From Emcibacteraceae bacterium (GTDB taxonomy: Bacteria; Pseudomonadota; Alphaproteobacteria; Sphingomonadales; Emcibacteraceae), in contig JAESUD010000267.1 in NCBI GenBank assembly GCA_016763335.1, positions 1 to 16,804 of the forward strand: a stretch of 16,804 nucleotides of DNA, read 5' to 3'. The notes beneath the pieces are model-generated. The model ran no database searches. It saw only the letters and a list, made by a program, of their open reading frames with translations, and had not been told where the DNA came from. The position numbers were made by a program, and so were the translations under genes. Below are positions 1-7,555 of this stretch, piece by piece (position 1 is the first letter of the stretch; each line of letters opens with the position of its first letter).

Positions 1-665
1 TCTTCTTCGCTCATTTCCTTATCCATTAAGACATCGGCGCTTGAAATAAAAACCTGATAAGCACTATGAATTAAGTAAAGGCACGCAAGGCCACCGAATA
101 TCGGATCGGCATATGTCATACTGAAATACCCCCCGAGCACGAGCGATACGGCCACACCGAAATTGAGAAAAATATCCCCTGTATAATGCATTCCGTCGGC
201 TTCAATAGCCACAGACCCAGTTCTTCGGGTGACATACCTTTGATATATAACCAACAAAATAGTCAACCCCATAGACGCGACGATTATACCGATCCCTAGT
301 TCTGGGTTCTGAACTATTATTGGATTGCGGATTTTATCAACCACTTCGTAAAGCAGCAAAAGCGACGTTGCCGTTATGACGAATGCTTGCAGGAGCCCGG
401 CAATTGCCTCGGCTTTACCATGGCCAAACCTGTGATCATCATCCGCAGGCACCAAAGAAAAACGAACTGCGGCAAAAATAATAATCGACGACAAGCTATC
501 CATGACACTATCGAGTAATGTACCGAAAATAGCCACGGAGCCACTTTCAACATAACCCCACATTTTAAGACCAATTAATATTATGGCCACACTAACCGAG
601 GCGGTCGTTGCACGTTTCAAAAGTTTTTCGGCTTCTTGCCTATCTATTTTTATACGGTTATTCAT
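1..665 (-). CDS. Cation diffusion facilitator (FieF-like) metal exporter, partial (C-terminus outside window)
   Basis: Translating the minus strand from the ATG at 663-665 gives 221 uninterrupted residues that run off the window edge, so the cytoplasmic C-terminal domain is missing. CDF proteins are inner-membrane proton antiporters that export Zn2+, Fe2+ or similar ions. The metal-site residues line up with E. coli FieF with a constant offset of seven: D52 and D56 (LDSVMDS) plus H160 and D164 (HYTGD) form the transport site, and D75, H78, H82 (DHRFGHGKAE) form the second site. Several hydrophobic segments lie between about residues 20 and 205. The DD-HD transport site points to Zn/Fe rather than Mn, but this is inference. 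The start codon overlaps the pdxH stop by one base (TAATG), so the two genes are probably co-transcribed and translationally coupled. Confidence 0.9.
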   Translation of the reverse strand, partial: MNNRIKIDRQEAEKLLKRATTASVSVAIILIGLKMWGYVESGSVAIFGTLLDSVMDSLSSIIIFAAVRFSLVPADDDHRFGHGKAEAIAGLLQAFVITATSLLLLYEVVDKIRNPIIVQNPELGIGIIVASMGLTILLVIYQRYVTRRTGSVAIEADGMHYTGDIFLNFGVAVSLVLGGYFSMTYADPIFGGLACLYLIHSAYQVFISSADVLMDKEMSEE

Positions 666-1240
666 TATGGATATTGAGTTTCAACATCCCAGTTGCCCTG
701 ATCATTCTTTGTGTAGATATGCCGGTCGTGAAGTCTGAATTTTCTATCTTGCCAAAATTCGATTTTTCTTGGGTTCAAGCGAAACCCAGACCAATGCTCA
801 GGCCTTGGGACAGTACTAAGAGCAAATTTTGTTGTATATTTGAGTATACGTGCTTCAAATTCAAAACGCCCTTCCATGGGTCTGCTTTGTTTTGAAGCCC
901 ATGCTCCGATCTGGCTGTCTTTGGCACGTGAGGCAAAATAAACGTCTGCTTCTTCGTCACTTACCTGGGTGACTTCGCCCTCAATGCGGATTTGCTGCGC
1001 CATACTTTTCCAGTGAAAACAAAAGGCCATATTAGGGTTTCCAGCTATTTCTTTCCCTTTTCTACTTTCAAGGTTGGTGTAAAAAGTAAAGCCATCTGGA
1101 CCGTGATCCTTAAGCAAAACCATCCTGATTGATGGTCGCCCCTGTTCATCTACGGTGGCAATTGACATGGCTTCAGCCATATCTTCCGATGCTTCTGCTT
1201 CTTTAAACCAATCGGCAAATCTTTCAAATGGGTCTTGCAT
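665..1240 (-). CDS. pdxH: Pyridoxamine/pyridoxine 5'-phosphate oxidase
   Basis: The 191-residue protein matches the FMN-dependent oxidase that makes pyridoxal 5'-phosphate, the last step of the DXP-dependent vitamin B6 pathway and of salvage; it is cytosolic and homodimeric. Recognisable segments in order: RMVLLK around residue 39 and FYTNLESRKGKEI around 53-65 (FMN phosphate and substrate region), QIRIEGEV around 83-90, the SRAKDSQIGAWASKQS stretch, and the C-terminal signature WSGFRLNPRKIEFWQ followed by RLHDR. It is somewhat shorter than E. coli PdxH (218 aa), mainly at the N-terminus, as is common in alphaproteobacteria. An AAGG lies about 12 bases upstream of the ATG. It appears to lead a two-gene unit with the CDF exporter. 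Confidence 0.97.
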   Translation of the reverse strand: MQDPFERFADWFKEAEASEDMAEAMSIATVDEQGRPSIRMVLLKDHGPDGFTFYTNLESRKGKEIAGNPNMAFCFHWKSMAQQIRIEGEVTQVSDEEADVYFASRAKDSQIGAWASKQSRPMEGRFEFEARILKYTTKFALSTVPRPEHWSGFRLNPRKIEFWQDRKFRLHDRHIYTKNDQGNWDVETQYP

Positions 1241-1338
1241 GATATATCAAACCTTGTAACGCTTTATTTCGTTATTAATTATATGGTATATAATAGAGAA
1301 TATCTATAGATCAATAGATCAAGTTAGAGGATAATACA
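1241..1338. promoter_or_regulatory. Divergent promoter region between pdxH and the glycine-zipper lipoprotein gene
   Basis: This 98-base AT-rich gap must hold the promoters for both directions. For the minus strand, TTGATC (1309-1314) lies 16 bases from TATATA (1287-1292), a plausible sigma-70 pair for pdxH. For the plus strand a perfect TATAAT sits at 1289-1294, but no good -35 box is visible at the proper distance. The two -10 elements overlap, so the promoters would compete. An imperfect tandem repeat of ATAGATCA occurs at about 1306-1321. A clear Shine-Dalgarno AGAGG (1326-1330) precedes the TTG start at 1339. Confidence 0.45.
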
Positions 1339-1806
1339 TTGCCTAATTCACAAAATATCGCAAAACTTGCTTTGATTTCTGCTGTTGCGTTATCATTAAT
1401 GTCTTGCACAAAAGAAGAAAGCGGAACTTTGCTCGGCGGCATCGGCGGTGCGCTTATTGGTAGTGCAGTTACGAATGATAGCTCAGTTGGTGTCATTCTT
1501 GGCACACTAGCCGGGGCTTATATTGGCCGTGACATCGGCAGAAAACTTGACGATGCAGATCAACAGAAAATGTACCAAACCACTCAAGGAGCACTTGAAA
1601 CCGGCGTATCCGGCACTGCTTCACAGTGGCATAACCCTGATAGTGGCAACAGCGGAACCATTACCCCGCAACCATCATATAACAATACAGCAGGGCAATA
1701 TTGCCGTGAATATCAACAAACCGTCACCATTGCAGGCGAGCCGGAAACAGCTTATGGTACCGCATGCCGCCAACCGGACGGTTCCTGGAAAATTGTGAAT
1801 AGTTAA
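1339..1806 (+). CDS. Glycine-zipper lipoprotein of the 17 kDa surface-antigen type
   Basis: The 155-residue product starts with TTG, chosen because AGAGG lies eight bases upstream and because this start gives a complete signal peptide. Residues 1-22 form a lipoprotein signal with lipobox L-M-S-C, so C23 would be lipidated. Residues about 32-68 are a glycine zipper (GGIGGALIG, then GTLAGAYIGRDIG), typical of membrane-associating 17 kDa antigens. The C-terminal part, from CREYQQTV through TACRQPDGSW, has the paired cysteines and pattern of the SH3-like surface antigen domain. Family members are outer-membrane lipoproteins of unclear role. It is six bases upstream of the J-domain gene and probably heads the unit reaching through the YihY gene. 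The family call is secure; the function is not. Confidence 0.85.
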   Translation: MPNSQNIAKLALISAVALSLMSCTKEESGTLLGGIGGALIGSAVTNDSSVGVILGTLAGAYIGRDIGRKLDDADQQKMYQTTQGALETGVSGTASQWHNPDSGNSGTITPQPSYNNTAGQYCREYQQTVTIAGEPETAYGTACRQPDGSWKIVNS

Positions 1807-1811
1807 AAAAT

Positions 1812-2744
1812 ATGAGAGATCCATATCAAGTACTGGGCGTATCAAAAAGTACCAGCAAAGCTGATTTAAAAAAAACTTACCGCAAGCTAGCGATGAAACT
1901 TCATCCGGATCAAAATCCGAATGACGAAAAAGTATCCGACAAATTCAAGGAAGTGTCTGCTGCCTACGCGCTGTTAAGTGATGAAAAAATGAAAGCCCGC
2001 TATGACCGCGGCGAGATTAACCCTGATGGTTCTGAAAAAGGTTTTGCTGGTTATCAGCAACATGCCGGCGCAAGGGGCAATCCATATGGCAGAACTGCCG
2101 GTGCAGGCGGTTTTGGCGCCGGGTTTGATGCCGAAGATTTATTCTCAAGCCTTTTTGGTGGTGGACGCGCCAGAGCACAAAGACCCAGAGCAGTAAAACG
2201 CGGGCAAGATAAGACATACACCATTAATATTGAATTTCTTGATGCTGTTACAGGTAGCAAAAAACAAATCAAACTTGAAAATGGCAAAACGTTAAATATT
2301 AATATACCGATAAATGTAAAAGAAGGTCAGCAAATAAGATTGAAAGCCCAGGGGCGCCCTGGTGTTGGCGGCGGCGCAAGCGGCGATGCACTTATCGAAG
2401 TACATATTAATAAACATGCTTTTTATACACTTAAAAATAATGATATCCATATGGATTTGCCAATAACTCTTGAGGAAGCCATCCTCGGCGGCAAAGTAAC
2501 AATTCCAACAATTTCTGGTAAAATAGTGCTTTCCATCCCCAAAAATTCCAACTCAGGAAAAATTATGCGCCTGAAAGGTAAAGGGGCCACCGATCCAAAA
2601 ACGAAAAAAATCGGTGATCAATTCGTTAAGCTAATGATCATGCTGCCGGAAAAGATCAATTCAGACCTTGAAAAAAACATCAAAAAATGGTCGACTAAGA
2701 ATAAAGACACCGAGGTTAAAAACATTCGCGGACATCTAGGGTAA
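1812..2744 (+). CDS. Type II J-domain chaperone (CbpA/DnaJ-like, no zinc finger)
   Basis: The 310-residue protein has an N-terminal J domain (residues 1-67) with the HPD motif that stimulates DnaK ATPase (KLHPDQN near residue 31-36). A Gly/Phe/Arg-rich linker follows (about 75-125, with GAGGFGAGF and LFSSLFGGG), and then the DnaJ C-terminal substrate-binding domains (about 130-295). There are no CxxCxGxG repeats at all, so this is a type II Hsp40 like CbpA rather than canonical DnaJ. It would act as a cytosolic co-chaperone. The gene begins six bases after the lipoprotein stop with little Shine-Dalgarno sequence, suggesting coupling to the upstream gene. Its stop is one base before the next start. 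A canonical dnaJ is expected elsewhere in the genome. Confidence 0.93.
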   Translation: MRDPYQVLGVSKSTSKADLKKTYRKLAMKLHPDQNPNDEKVSDKFKEVSAAYALLSDEKMKARYDRGEINPDGSEKGFAGYQQHAGARGNPYGRTAGAGGFGAGFDAEDLFSSLFGGGRARAQRPRAVKRGQDKTYTINIEFLDAVTGSKKQIKLENGKTLNINIPINVKEGQQIRLKAQGRPGVGGGASGDALIEVHINKHAFYTLKNNDIHMDLPITLEEAILGGKVTIPTISGKIVLSIPKNSNSGKIMRLKGKGATDPKTKKIGDQFVKLMIMLPEKINSDLEKNIKKWSTKNKDTEVKNIRGHLG

Positions 2745-2745
2745 A

Positions 2746-3609
2746 ATGAAAAAAATACTGGCTTTCGTAAAATTCAACATTAAGACGATTGCAAATTTCA
2801 ACAAGCATGACGGTATGGTCATGGCTGGACATCTTGCTTTTCTTGGCATGCTTTCACTATTTCCTTTCATTATCTTTCTTGTGTCACTCGCTGGGACTTT
2901 TGGTCAATCAAGTGCAGGCACAGATGCTCTTGCAGCAATGTTTGAAAGTATGCCCCCTGATGTCGCATCGGTTTTGCGCGGCCCCATTGAACAAATGGTT
3001 TCAACATCTGGCAAAGGCATTATGACATTCAGCATCATTGGTGCCTTATGGGTTTCATCATCGGCCATTGATGCCGCACGCCTCGCCATTGTCAGGTCAT
3101 ATTCAACCGTATCACGGCGGCCTTATCTTCGGCGGCGGGCAGAAGGGCTGTTGTTGGTTATTTTATCGGCAAGCAGTATTATTCTTGGCATGACCGCACT
3201 CGTTTTTGGCCCGGTGATCTGGCAAACGATTATTAAATACAGCCCGATAAACGCCGACTGGAATTTCCTATGGAATTTAATAAGGCTTTCAGTCAGTTTC
3301 AGCCTCATTTTTGGCGCTTTATGTTTGGCATATTTTATTTTGCGGCCCAGAAGCCTTAAAATTCCGGGACCCGTTGCGCCGGGCGCGATTGCAGCAATTA
3401 TTTTATGGATGATTGTGGCAAACGGTTTTTCAATATATCTTAAGTATTTTGGTAATTATGATGTGACCTACGGAAGCCTCGCGGGGGCCATCATTGCGCT
3501 TGTTTTTTTCTACTTTATTAGTGCAGGTTTTATCATTGGGGCCGAGATTAATGCCGCCCTCTATCACGAGCGACTAGAAAAATTAGAAAAAAACAAGCCA
3601 AGCGATTGA
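2746..3609 (+). CDS. YihY/BrkB-family inner-membrane protein
   Basis: The 287-residue protein has the layout of the YihY/virulence factor BrkB family (formerly misnamed ribonuclease BN). A short N-terminal stretch leads to a first membrane segment with AGHLAFLGMLSLFPFIIFL (about residues 26-45). Then comes a segment around ALWVSSSAIDAARLAI (about 100-116) and four more hydrophobic segments to about residue 278, ending with a charged cytoplasmic tail. The conserved SLAGAIIALVFFYFISAGFIIGAEIN stretch in the last segment is diagnostic. The family's function is unsettled; six membrane passages are predicted. The ATG is one base after the J-protein TAA, so translation is likely coupled. The old RNase BN annotation should not be used. 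Confidence 0.93.
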   Translation: MKKILAFVKFNIKTIANFNKHDGMVMAGHLAFLGMLSLFPFIIFLVSLAGTFGQSSAGTDALAAMFESMPPDVASVLRGPIEQMVSTSGKGIMTFSIIGALWVSSSAIDAARLAIVRSYSTVSRRPYLRRRAEGLLLVILSASSIILGMTALVFGPVIWQTIIKYSPINADWNFLWNLIRLSVSFSLIFGALCLAYFILRPRSLKIPGPVAPGAIAAIILWMIVANGFSIYLKYFGNYDVTYGSLAGAIIALVFFYFISAGFIIGAEINAALYHERLEKLEKNKPSD

Positions 3610-3611
3610 AT

Positions 3612-3651
3612 TTGCGGGAAAAATGTGTAGAATATTATCAATATGATAATA
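3612..3651 (+). promoter_or_regulatory. Candidate fabI promoter with a 7-5-7 inverted repeat
   Basis: The 93-base gap before fabI contains the perfect inverted repeat TATTATC-aatat-GATAATA at 3633-3651. The left arm includes TATTAT, which could be a -10 box, with a weak TTGCGG (3612-3617) upstream at short spacing (15 bases). A regulator bound to the repeat would cover the -10. The repeat does not match a regulator site that I can name confidently. A good Shine-Dalgarno AGAGGA lies just before the fabI start. Confidence 0.35.
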
Positions 3652-3702
3652 GAGATTATATCATAAAAAAGCATTTGGGAAAAACACCCAGAGGAATAAA
3701 AA

Positions 3703-4521
3703 ATGACTGAAAAAAAAGGACTTCTCGCCGGCAAGCGCGGTATCATCATGGGCGTTGCTAATAGCCGCTCCATCGCATGGGGTATCGCAAAAAGAGCCGC
3801 AGAAGAAGGTGCAGAACTCGCATTTACTTTTCAAGGTGAACAACTTGAAAAAAGGGTAAAACCATTAGCCGAGAGTGTTGGGTCAGAAATAGTACTTCCT
3901 TGTGATGTCACAGATAGCGCATCAATTGACGCTGTATTTGCGGAGCTCGAGAAGAAATGGGGCAAACTGGATTTTATGGTTCATGCTATTGCCTATTCAG
4001 ATAAAAACGAGCTTACTGGGCGTTATATTGACACTAGCCCAGAAAATTTTGCCAAAAGCCTGAATGTATCCTGTTACTCATTTACAGCCATTGCCCAGCG
4101 CGCAGAAAAACTTATGACCGAAGGTGGCAGCATGATCACGCTTAGCTACTATGGTGCAGAAAAAGTCATCCCGCATTATAATGTTATGGGTGTCGCAAAA
4201 GCAGCACTTGAAGCCAGCGTAAGATATATGGCCCGTGACCTTGGCGTAAAAAATATCCGGGTTAACAGTATTTCAGCGGGGCCTGTTAAAACATTGGCCG
4301 CGTCCGGTATTGGCGATTTCCGTTACATTTTAAAATGGAACGAATATAATTCTCCGATGGGAAGAAATGTCACCATCGAAGAAATAGGAAATGTTGGGGT
4401 ATATTTTATCAGTGACCTTTCATCTGGGGTAACCGGCGAAAATCATCATGTTGATGCTGGGTACCATGTTATGGGAATGAAACGCGAAGACGCGCCGGAC
4501 CTTACGTTAAACAAGGACTAA
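3703..4521 (+). CDS. fabI: Enoyl-[acyl-carrier-protein] reductase (NADH)
   Basis: The 272-residue protein is a short-chain dehydrogenase of the FabI type, which reduces the enoyl-ACP double bond in the last step of each fatty-acid elongation cycle. It has the altered Rossmann motif [13 protein letters not shown] (residues 17-29), LPCDVTD (65-71) for the cofactor adenine, and the catalytic pair Y159 and K166 in YNVMGVAKA (Tyr-x6-Lys, as in FabI), with the preceding [12 protein letters not shown]. The substrate-loop region follows [12 protein letters not shown]. The C-terminus ends with the conserved [15 protein letters not shown]. Length is normal. AGAGGA precedes the ATG. aroC starts four bases after the stop, so the two are an operon. 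FabI is the known target of triclosan and isoniazid-like drugs; nothing here predicts resistance. Confidence 0.97.
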   Translation: MTEKKGLLAGKRGIIMGVANSRSIAWGIAKRAAEEGAELAFTFQGEQLEKRVKPLAESVGSEIVLPCDVTDSASIDAVFAELEKKWGKLDFMVHAIAYSDKNELTGRYIDTSPENFAKSLNVSCYSFTAIAQRAEKLMTEGGSMITLSYYGAEKVIPHYNVMGVAKAALEASVRYMARDLGVKNIRVNSISAGPVKTLAASGIGDFRYILKWNEYNSPMGRNVTIEEIGNVGVYFISDLSSGVTGENHHVDAGYHVMGMKREDAPDLTLNKD

Positions 4522-4525
4522 GAAA

Positions 4526-5596
4526 ATGTCAGACAATAGTTACGGCAAACTCTTCCGGGTTACAACCTGGGGCGAGAGCCATGGACCATCCATAGGATGT
4601 GTGGTCGATGGAGTTCCGCCAAAACTAGCCTTAACCGAAGCTGACTTGCAAATATATCTTGATCAAAGAAAACCGGGCCAGAACCGCTTTACTACCCAGC
4701 GGCAAGAACCGGATCAGGTCATGATCATGTCCGGCGTATTTGAAGGGCTGACCACCGGGACTCCCATAAGTCTGATCATTGAAAACAAAGATCATCGCTC
4801 AAAAGATTACGGCGATATAAAAGACAAATTCCGCCCGGGTCATGCTGATTTTACCTATACGGCGAAATACGGCATTCGCGATTACCGCGGCGGCGGAAGG
4901 TCGTCTGCCCGTGAAACAGCCATGCGCGTTGCCGCTGGCGGTATTGCCCGCAAAATATTAGGGGATGAGATTAAAATTACCGGTGCCTTGGTGCAGATCG
5001 GTGATAAAAAAATTAACCCAGAAAATTGGGACGATGCCGAAATAAGTAAAAACCCCTTTTGGTGTCCAGATGCGGAAATGGCCGCACAGTGGGAAACATA
5101 TCTGGATAAAATCCGCAAAGCGGGAAGTTCCATTGGCGCCGTAATTGAAATCCGCGCAAGCGGTGTTGCCGCTGGTCTTGGCGCACCAATCTACGGCAAA
5201 CTAGACGGCGACCTTGCAGCCGCGATGATGAGCATTAATGCCGTAAAAGGTGTCGAAATAGGTGCAGGGTTCAGCAGTGCAGAACTTACCGGTGAGCAAA
5301 ATGCCGATGAAATTCGCATGCAGGACGGAAAACCACATTTCACCAGCAATCATGCAGGCGGCATACTCGGCGGCATTTCATCCGGTCAGGATATTGTCGT
5401 TCGCTTCGCAGTAAAACCCACGTCATCAATTCTTACACTACGCCAAACCATTGATACTAGTGGCAATGAAACCGAAATTCTTACCAAAGGTCGTCACGAC
5501 CCTTGCGTCGGCATCCGCGCCGTCCCCATCGGCGAAGCCATGATGGCCTGCGTCCTCGCCGACCATATCATGCGCCATAGAGCACAGTGCGGATAA
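4526..5596 (+). CDS. aroC: Chorismate synthase
   Basis: The 356-residue enzyme converts 5-enolpyruvylshikimate 3-phosphate to chorismate, the branch point for aromatic amino acids, folate and quinones. It needs reduced FMN although the reaction is redox-neutral. Signature segments are all present: WGESHG (residues 15-20, with the catalytic His19), [14 protein letters not shown] from residue 103, the [19 protein letters not shown] block (121-139), and [16 protein letters not shown] in the second half. Asp/Arg residues near the C-terminus ([14 protein letters not shown]) are also conserved. The length is usual for the family. An AAGGA at 4513-4517 lies inside the last codons of fabI, consistent with coupled translation. 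Confidence 0.98.
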   Translation: MSDNSYGKLFRVTTWGESHGPSIGCVVDGVPPKLALTEADLQIYLDQRKPGQNRFTTQRQEPDQVMIMSGVFEGLTTGTPISLIIENKDHRSKDYGDIKDKFRPGHADFTYTAKYGIRDYRGGGRSSARETAMRVAAGGIARKILGDEIKITGALVQIGDKKINPENWDDAEISKNPFWCPDAEMAAQWETYLDKIRKAGSSIGAVIEIRASGVAAGLGAPIYGKLDGDLAAAMMSINAVKGVEIGAGFSSAELTGEQNADEIRMQDGKPHFTSNHAGGILGGISSGQDIVVRFAVKPTSSILTLRQTIDTSGNETEILTKGRHDPCVGIRAVPIGEAMMACVLADHIMRHRAQCG

Positions 5597-5651
5597 AGCG
5601 GATAGATCAGAGTATTTCTTTTCCTAAGAACTATGTGAAAAAGGGACCATA

Positions 5652-6293
5652 ATGAAAAAAGCCGATATTCACGAATTTTTCAGAAGACTTGAAGAACGCG
5701 ACCCTGAACCAAAGGGTGAACTGGATTATATTAATCCCTATACATTGGTTGTTGCAGTTGCTTTATCAGCACAAGCAACCGATATTGGCGTTAACAAAGC
5801 AACAAAAGCATTGTTTAAAATTGTCAGCACACCGGAAGAAATGGTTGCCCTCGGTGAAGAAAAATTAAAAGGCTATATTAAAACCATTGGTCTTTTTAAT
5901 ACCAAAGCAAAAAATGTCATTAAGGCGGCCCAAATGCTTGTGGATGATTTTGGTGGCGTGGTGCCGGACAATCGGGAAGATTTAGAAAAACTAGCCGGTG
6001 TAGGGCGTAAAACAGCCAATGTAGTGCTCAATATAGCCTTTGGTCACCCTACTATCGCAGTTGATACCCATTTATTTCGTGTTTCAAACCGGACAAAAAT
6101 GGCACCAGGGAAAAACCCTTTACAGGTAGAGCTTAAGCTTATAAAAAAAATACCCAAAGAGTTTTCCCGCCATGCCCATCATTGGTTAATTTTACATGGT
6201 CGCTATATTTGTAAAGCACGCACGCCAAATTGCCCAACCTGCCCGGTTGAAGACTTATGCGTATTTAAAGAAAAAACCCAACTTCCCAATTAA
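5652..6293 (+). CDS. nth: Endonuclease III (DNA glycosylase/AP lyase)
   Basis: The 213-residue protein is a base-excision-repair enzyme that removes oxidised pyrimidines and cleaves abasic sites. Numbering coincides with E. coli Nth: the helix-hairpin-helix LAGVGRKTANVV carries catalytic Lys120, Asp138 is in AVDTH, and the 4Fe-4S cluster ligands are C187, C194, C197 and C203 (C-x6-C-x2-C-x5-C). It is slightly longer at the C-terminus. The start is supported by a purine-rich AAAAGGGA about six bases upstream. It follows aroC by 55 bases without an obvious terminator, so readthrough from fabI-aroC is possible. It converges with the lipoprotein gene on the other strand with a gap of only 14 bases and no visible terminator hairpin. 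Confidence 0.98.
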   Translation: MKKADIHEFFRRLEERDPEPKGELDYINPYTLVVAVALSAQATDIGVNKATKALFKIVSTPEEMVALGEEKLKGYIKTIGLFNTKAKNVIKAAQMLVDDFGGVVPDNREDLEKLAGVGRKTANVVLNIAFGHPTIAVDTHLFRVSNRTKMAPGKNPLQVELKLIKKIPKEFSRHAHHWLILHGRYICKARTPNCPTCPVEDLCVFKEKTQLPN

Positions 6294-6307
6294 TTTTTTA
6301 GGTTAGT

Positions 6308-6709
6308 TTAGTCTTGTAAAAATGTAGAGATACAGAAATCTGCCCGTTGCCCTTCAAGGCCCATAAGGTTTTTTTCTTCAGATGTTTCTACATATTCCAC
6401 ATGCATGTCGCTGTTATCATTTTCATAAAAATATATGTGAGCATTGCAGAATTGATTATCATAAAGCCAGACTTCAGCTGCTTTTTCAACCCGTTTTAAA
6501 GACGGCTCGCCCAATATTTTTTCTACAGAATCTTTTTGAAGCCCCATAATATTACTCATCTGAAAAGCGGGTTCAGCAGGTTTCGGTTTTTCCGCGATTG
6601 TTGGTTCCGGGACCACCACGGGTGCAGGCGGCGGGGTATCGGCAAGCTTTTGTTCAGGCCCGCACGCCGCGAGTAATAATACGCTCATTAAAACCAAAAT
6701 TATTTTCAT
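6308..6709 (-). CDS. Small lipoprotein, SmpA/OmlA-like fold suspected
   Basis: I place the start at the ATG 6707-6709, not at a longer in-frame start at 6745. This choice puts a proper lipoprotein signal at the N-terminus, overlaps the upstream gene's TGA as ATGA, and is preceded by GGAAGAAGAAG. The product has 133 residues: signal peptide with lipobox L-A-A-C (lipidated C16), a Pro/Ala-rich linker (about 20-45), then a compact domain. In that domain GLQKDSVEKILGEPSLKR and the later VWLYDNQFCNAHIYFYE follow the pattern of SmpA/OmlA-like outer-membrane lipoproteins. Two further cysteines (in QFCNA and DFCIS) could form a disulfide in the periplasm. The fold assignment is my inference; the function is unknown. 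Confidence 0.8.
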   Translation of the reverse strand: MKIILVLMSVLLLAACGPEQKLADTPPPAPVVVPEPTIAEKPKPAEPAFQMSNIMGLQKDSVEKILGEPSLKRVEKAAEVWLYDNQFCNAHIYFYENDNSDMHVEYVETSEEKNLMGLEGQRADFCISTFLQD

Positions 6710-7410
6710 ACTTCTTCTTCCTTGCCCAAATGGAATAAATGACAAATTAACGCCACACCGAGGATGGGAACTGTAAACTGCACAATTGGAACCATAAACA
6801 GTAATGTCATAATCACACCGGCAACTAATATCACACCACGACTGGATTTTCTCCGTATGCCCGCTTCTTTAATGCCAAGATGCCTAACGGCAACCATTTC
6901 ATAATAACCCCAACCAAGTAAATAACCATTTAACAGATAAAATATCGCTAGTGGAATAATCGGCATCCAGAAGAGGAAAACATATAGCGGCAAGACCAAT
7001 AAGTTGAGCAATATGATAAAAAACATAATTCTAAGGGCTAGAAAGGCAAGATGGGTAATACCAAGTCGTTTACCGGCCTTATTGCCCGGATAATGTTTAT
7101 TTTCGACACAGTCGACAATATCATCAAGAAATATTGAGATAAAAATAGTTGATATCGGTGCAAAAAACATAAATACGAAAAAGAAAAACGCGGATGTATA
7201 AATCCATCCGACCATACTATTAACAATATCTTGCCACCACTGCCAATCTGATGAATAAAGCGGCACTTCTTTCATCAGCTCATTGGAAATCAGATACGAT
7301 ATTAATATCGCCCCAACCGTTGTCAGCATACCAAGCAGGAACACTTTTAGAAAAGCGCGGTCAAAAAGTTGCTGGCCTGTACGTTCTATTGCCGTGATTA
7401 AATTTTTCAC
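6706..7410 (-). CDS. EI24/CysZ-like integral membrane protein
   Basis: The 234-residue protein starts with GTG (7408-7410); an AGGATAGG lies upstream at a usable distance and no ATG is available in that region. It has four to five long hydrophobic segments (about residues 25-45, 70-95, 120-155, 195-225). The middle block, GKRLGITHLAFLALRI followed by hydrophobic stretches and LNGYLLGWGYYEMVAVRHL, is typical of the EI24 family that includes the sulfate permease CysZ. Alphaproteobacterial members have not, to my knowledge, been shown to move sulfate and no sulfur gene is nearby, so the name cysZ is not used. The stop overlaps the lipoprotein start by four bases, implying the two are made together. 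Confidence 0.83.
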   Translation of the reverse strand: MKNLITAIERTGQQLFDRAFLKVFLLGMLTTVGAILISYLISNELMKEVPLYSSDWQWWQDIVNSMVGWIYTSAFFFFVFMFFAPISTIFISIFLDDIVDCVENKHYPGNKAGKRLGITHLAFLALRIMFFIILLNLLVLPLYVFLFWMPIIPLAIFYLLNGYLLGWGYYEMVAVRHLGIKEAGIRRKSSRGVILVAGVIMTLLFMVPIVQFTVPILGVALICHLFHLGKEEEV

Positions 7411-7555
7411 GTCTTTACCTATCCTAACTAATTTTCCTACGCCCTTGAATAAAATATATGGTTATCTTATCTAAAAAGGCAAGAATTAATCTTACATTTA
7501 CTTATCAAGTATAGTAAATTACCTCAAGAATTTAATATAAAAACCGGAACAAAAT
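7411..7555. promoter_or_regulatory. Divergent promoter region with a 7-10-7 inverted repeat
   Basis: The 145-base gap between the EI24-like gene and adenosine kinase is AT-rich. TTGAAT (7445-7450) with TATCTA (7468-7473) at 17 bases is a weak plus-strand promoter candidate. Downstream of it the inverted repeat ATTTACT (7496-7502) / AGTAAAT (7513-7519) with a ten-base spacer could be an operator or a small mRNA hairpin. Its outer position, near the kinase start, favours a role in that gene. No known regulator motif is recognised. Confidence 0.3.

Noticed and set aside
608-895. Plus-strand frame of 95 codons across the pdxH/CDF junction
   Set aside because: It is antisense to two genes with conserved motifs, and its product shows no recognisable domain.
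6710-6745. Longer start for the small lipoprotein (12 extra residues)
   Set aside because: The extension would bury the lipobox signal behind a charged stretch, and the ATG at 6709 makes the ATGA overlap and has a good purine-rich site.
7496-7519. ATTTACT/AGTAAAT repeat as an FNR or Fur site
   Set aside because: It lacks the TTGAT/ATCAA bases and does not fit the Fur repeat; kept only as an unassigned inverted repeat.
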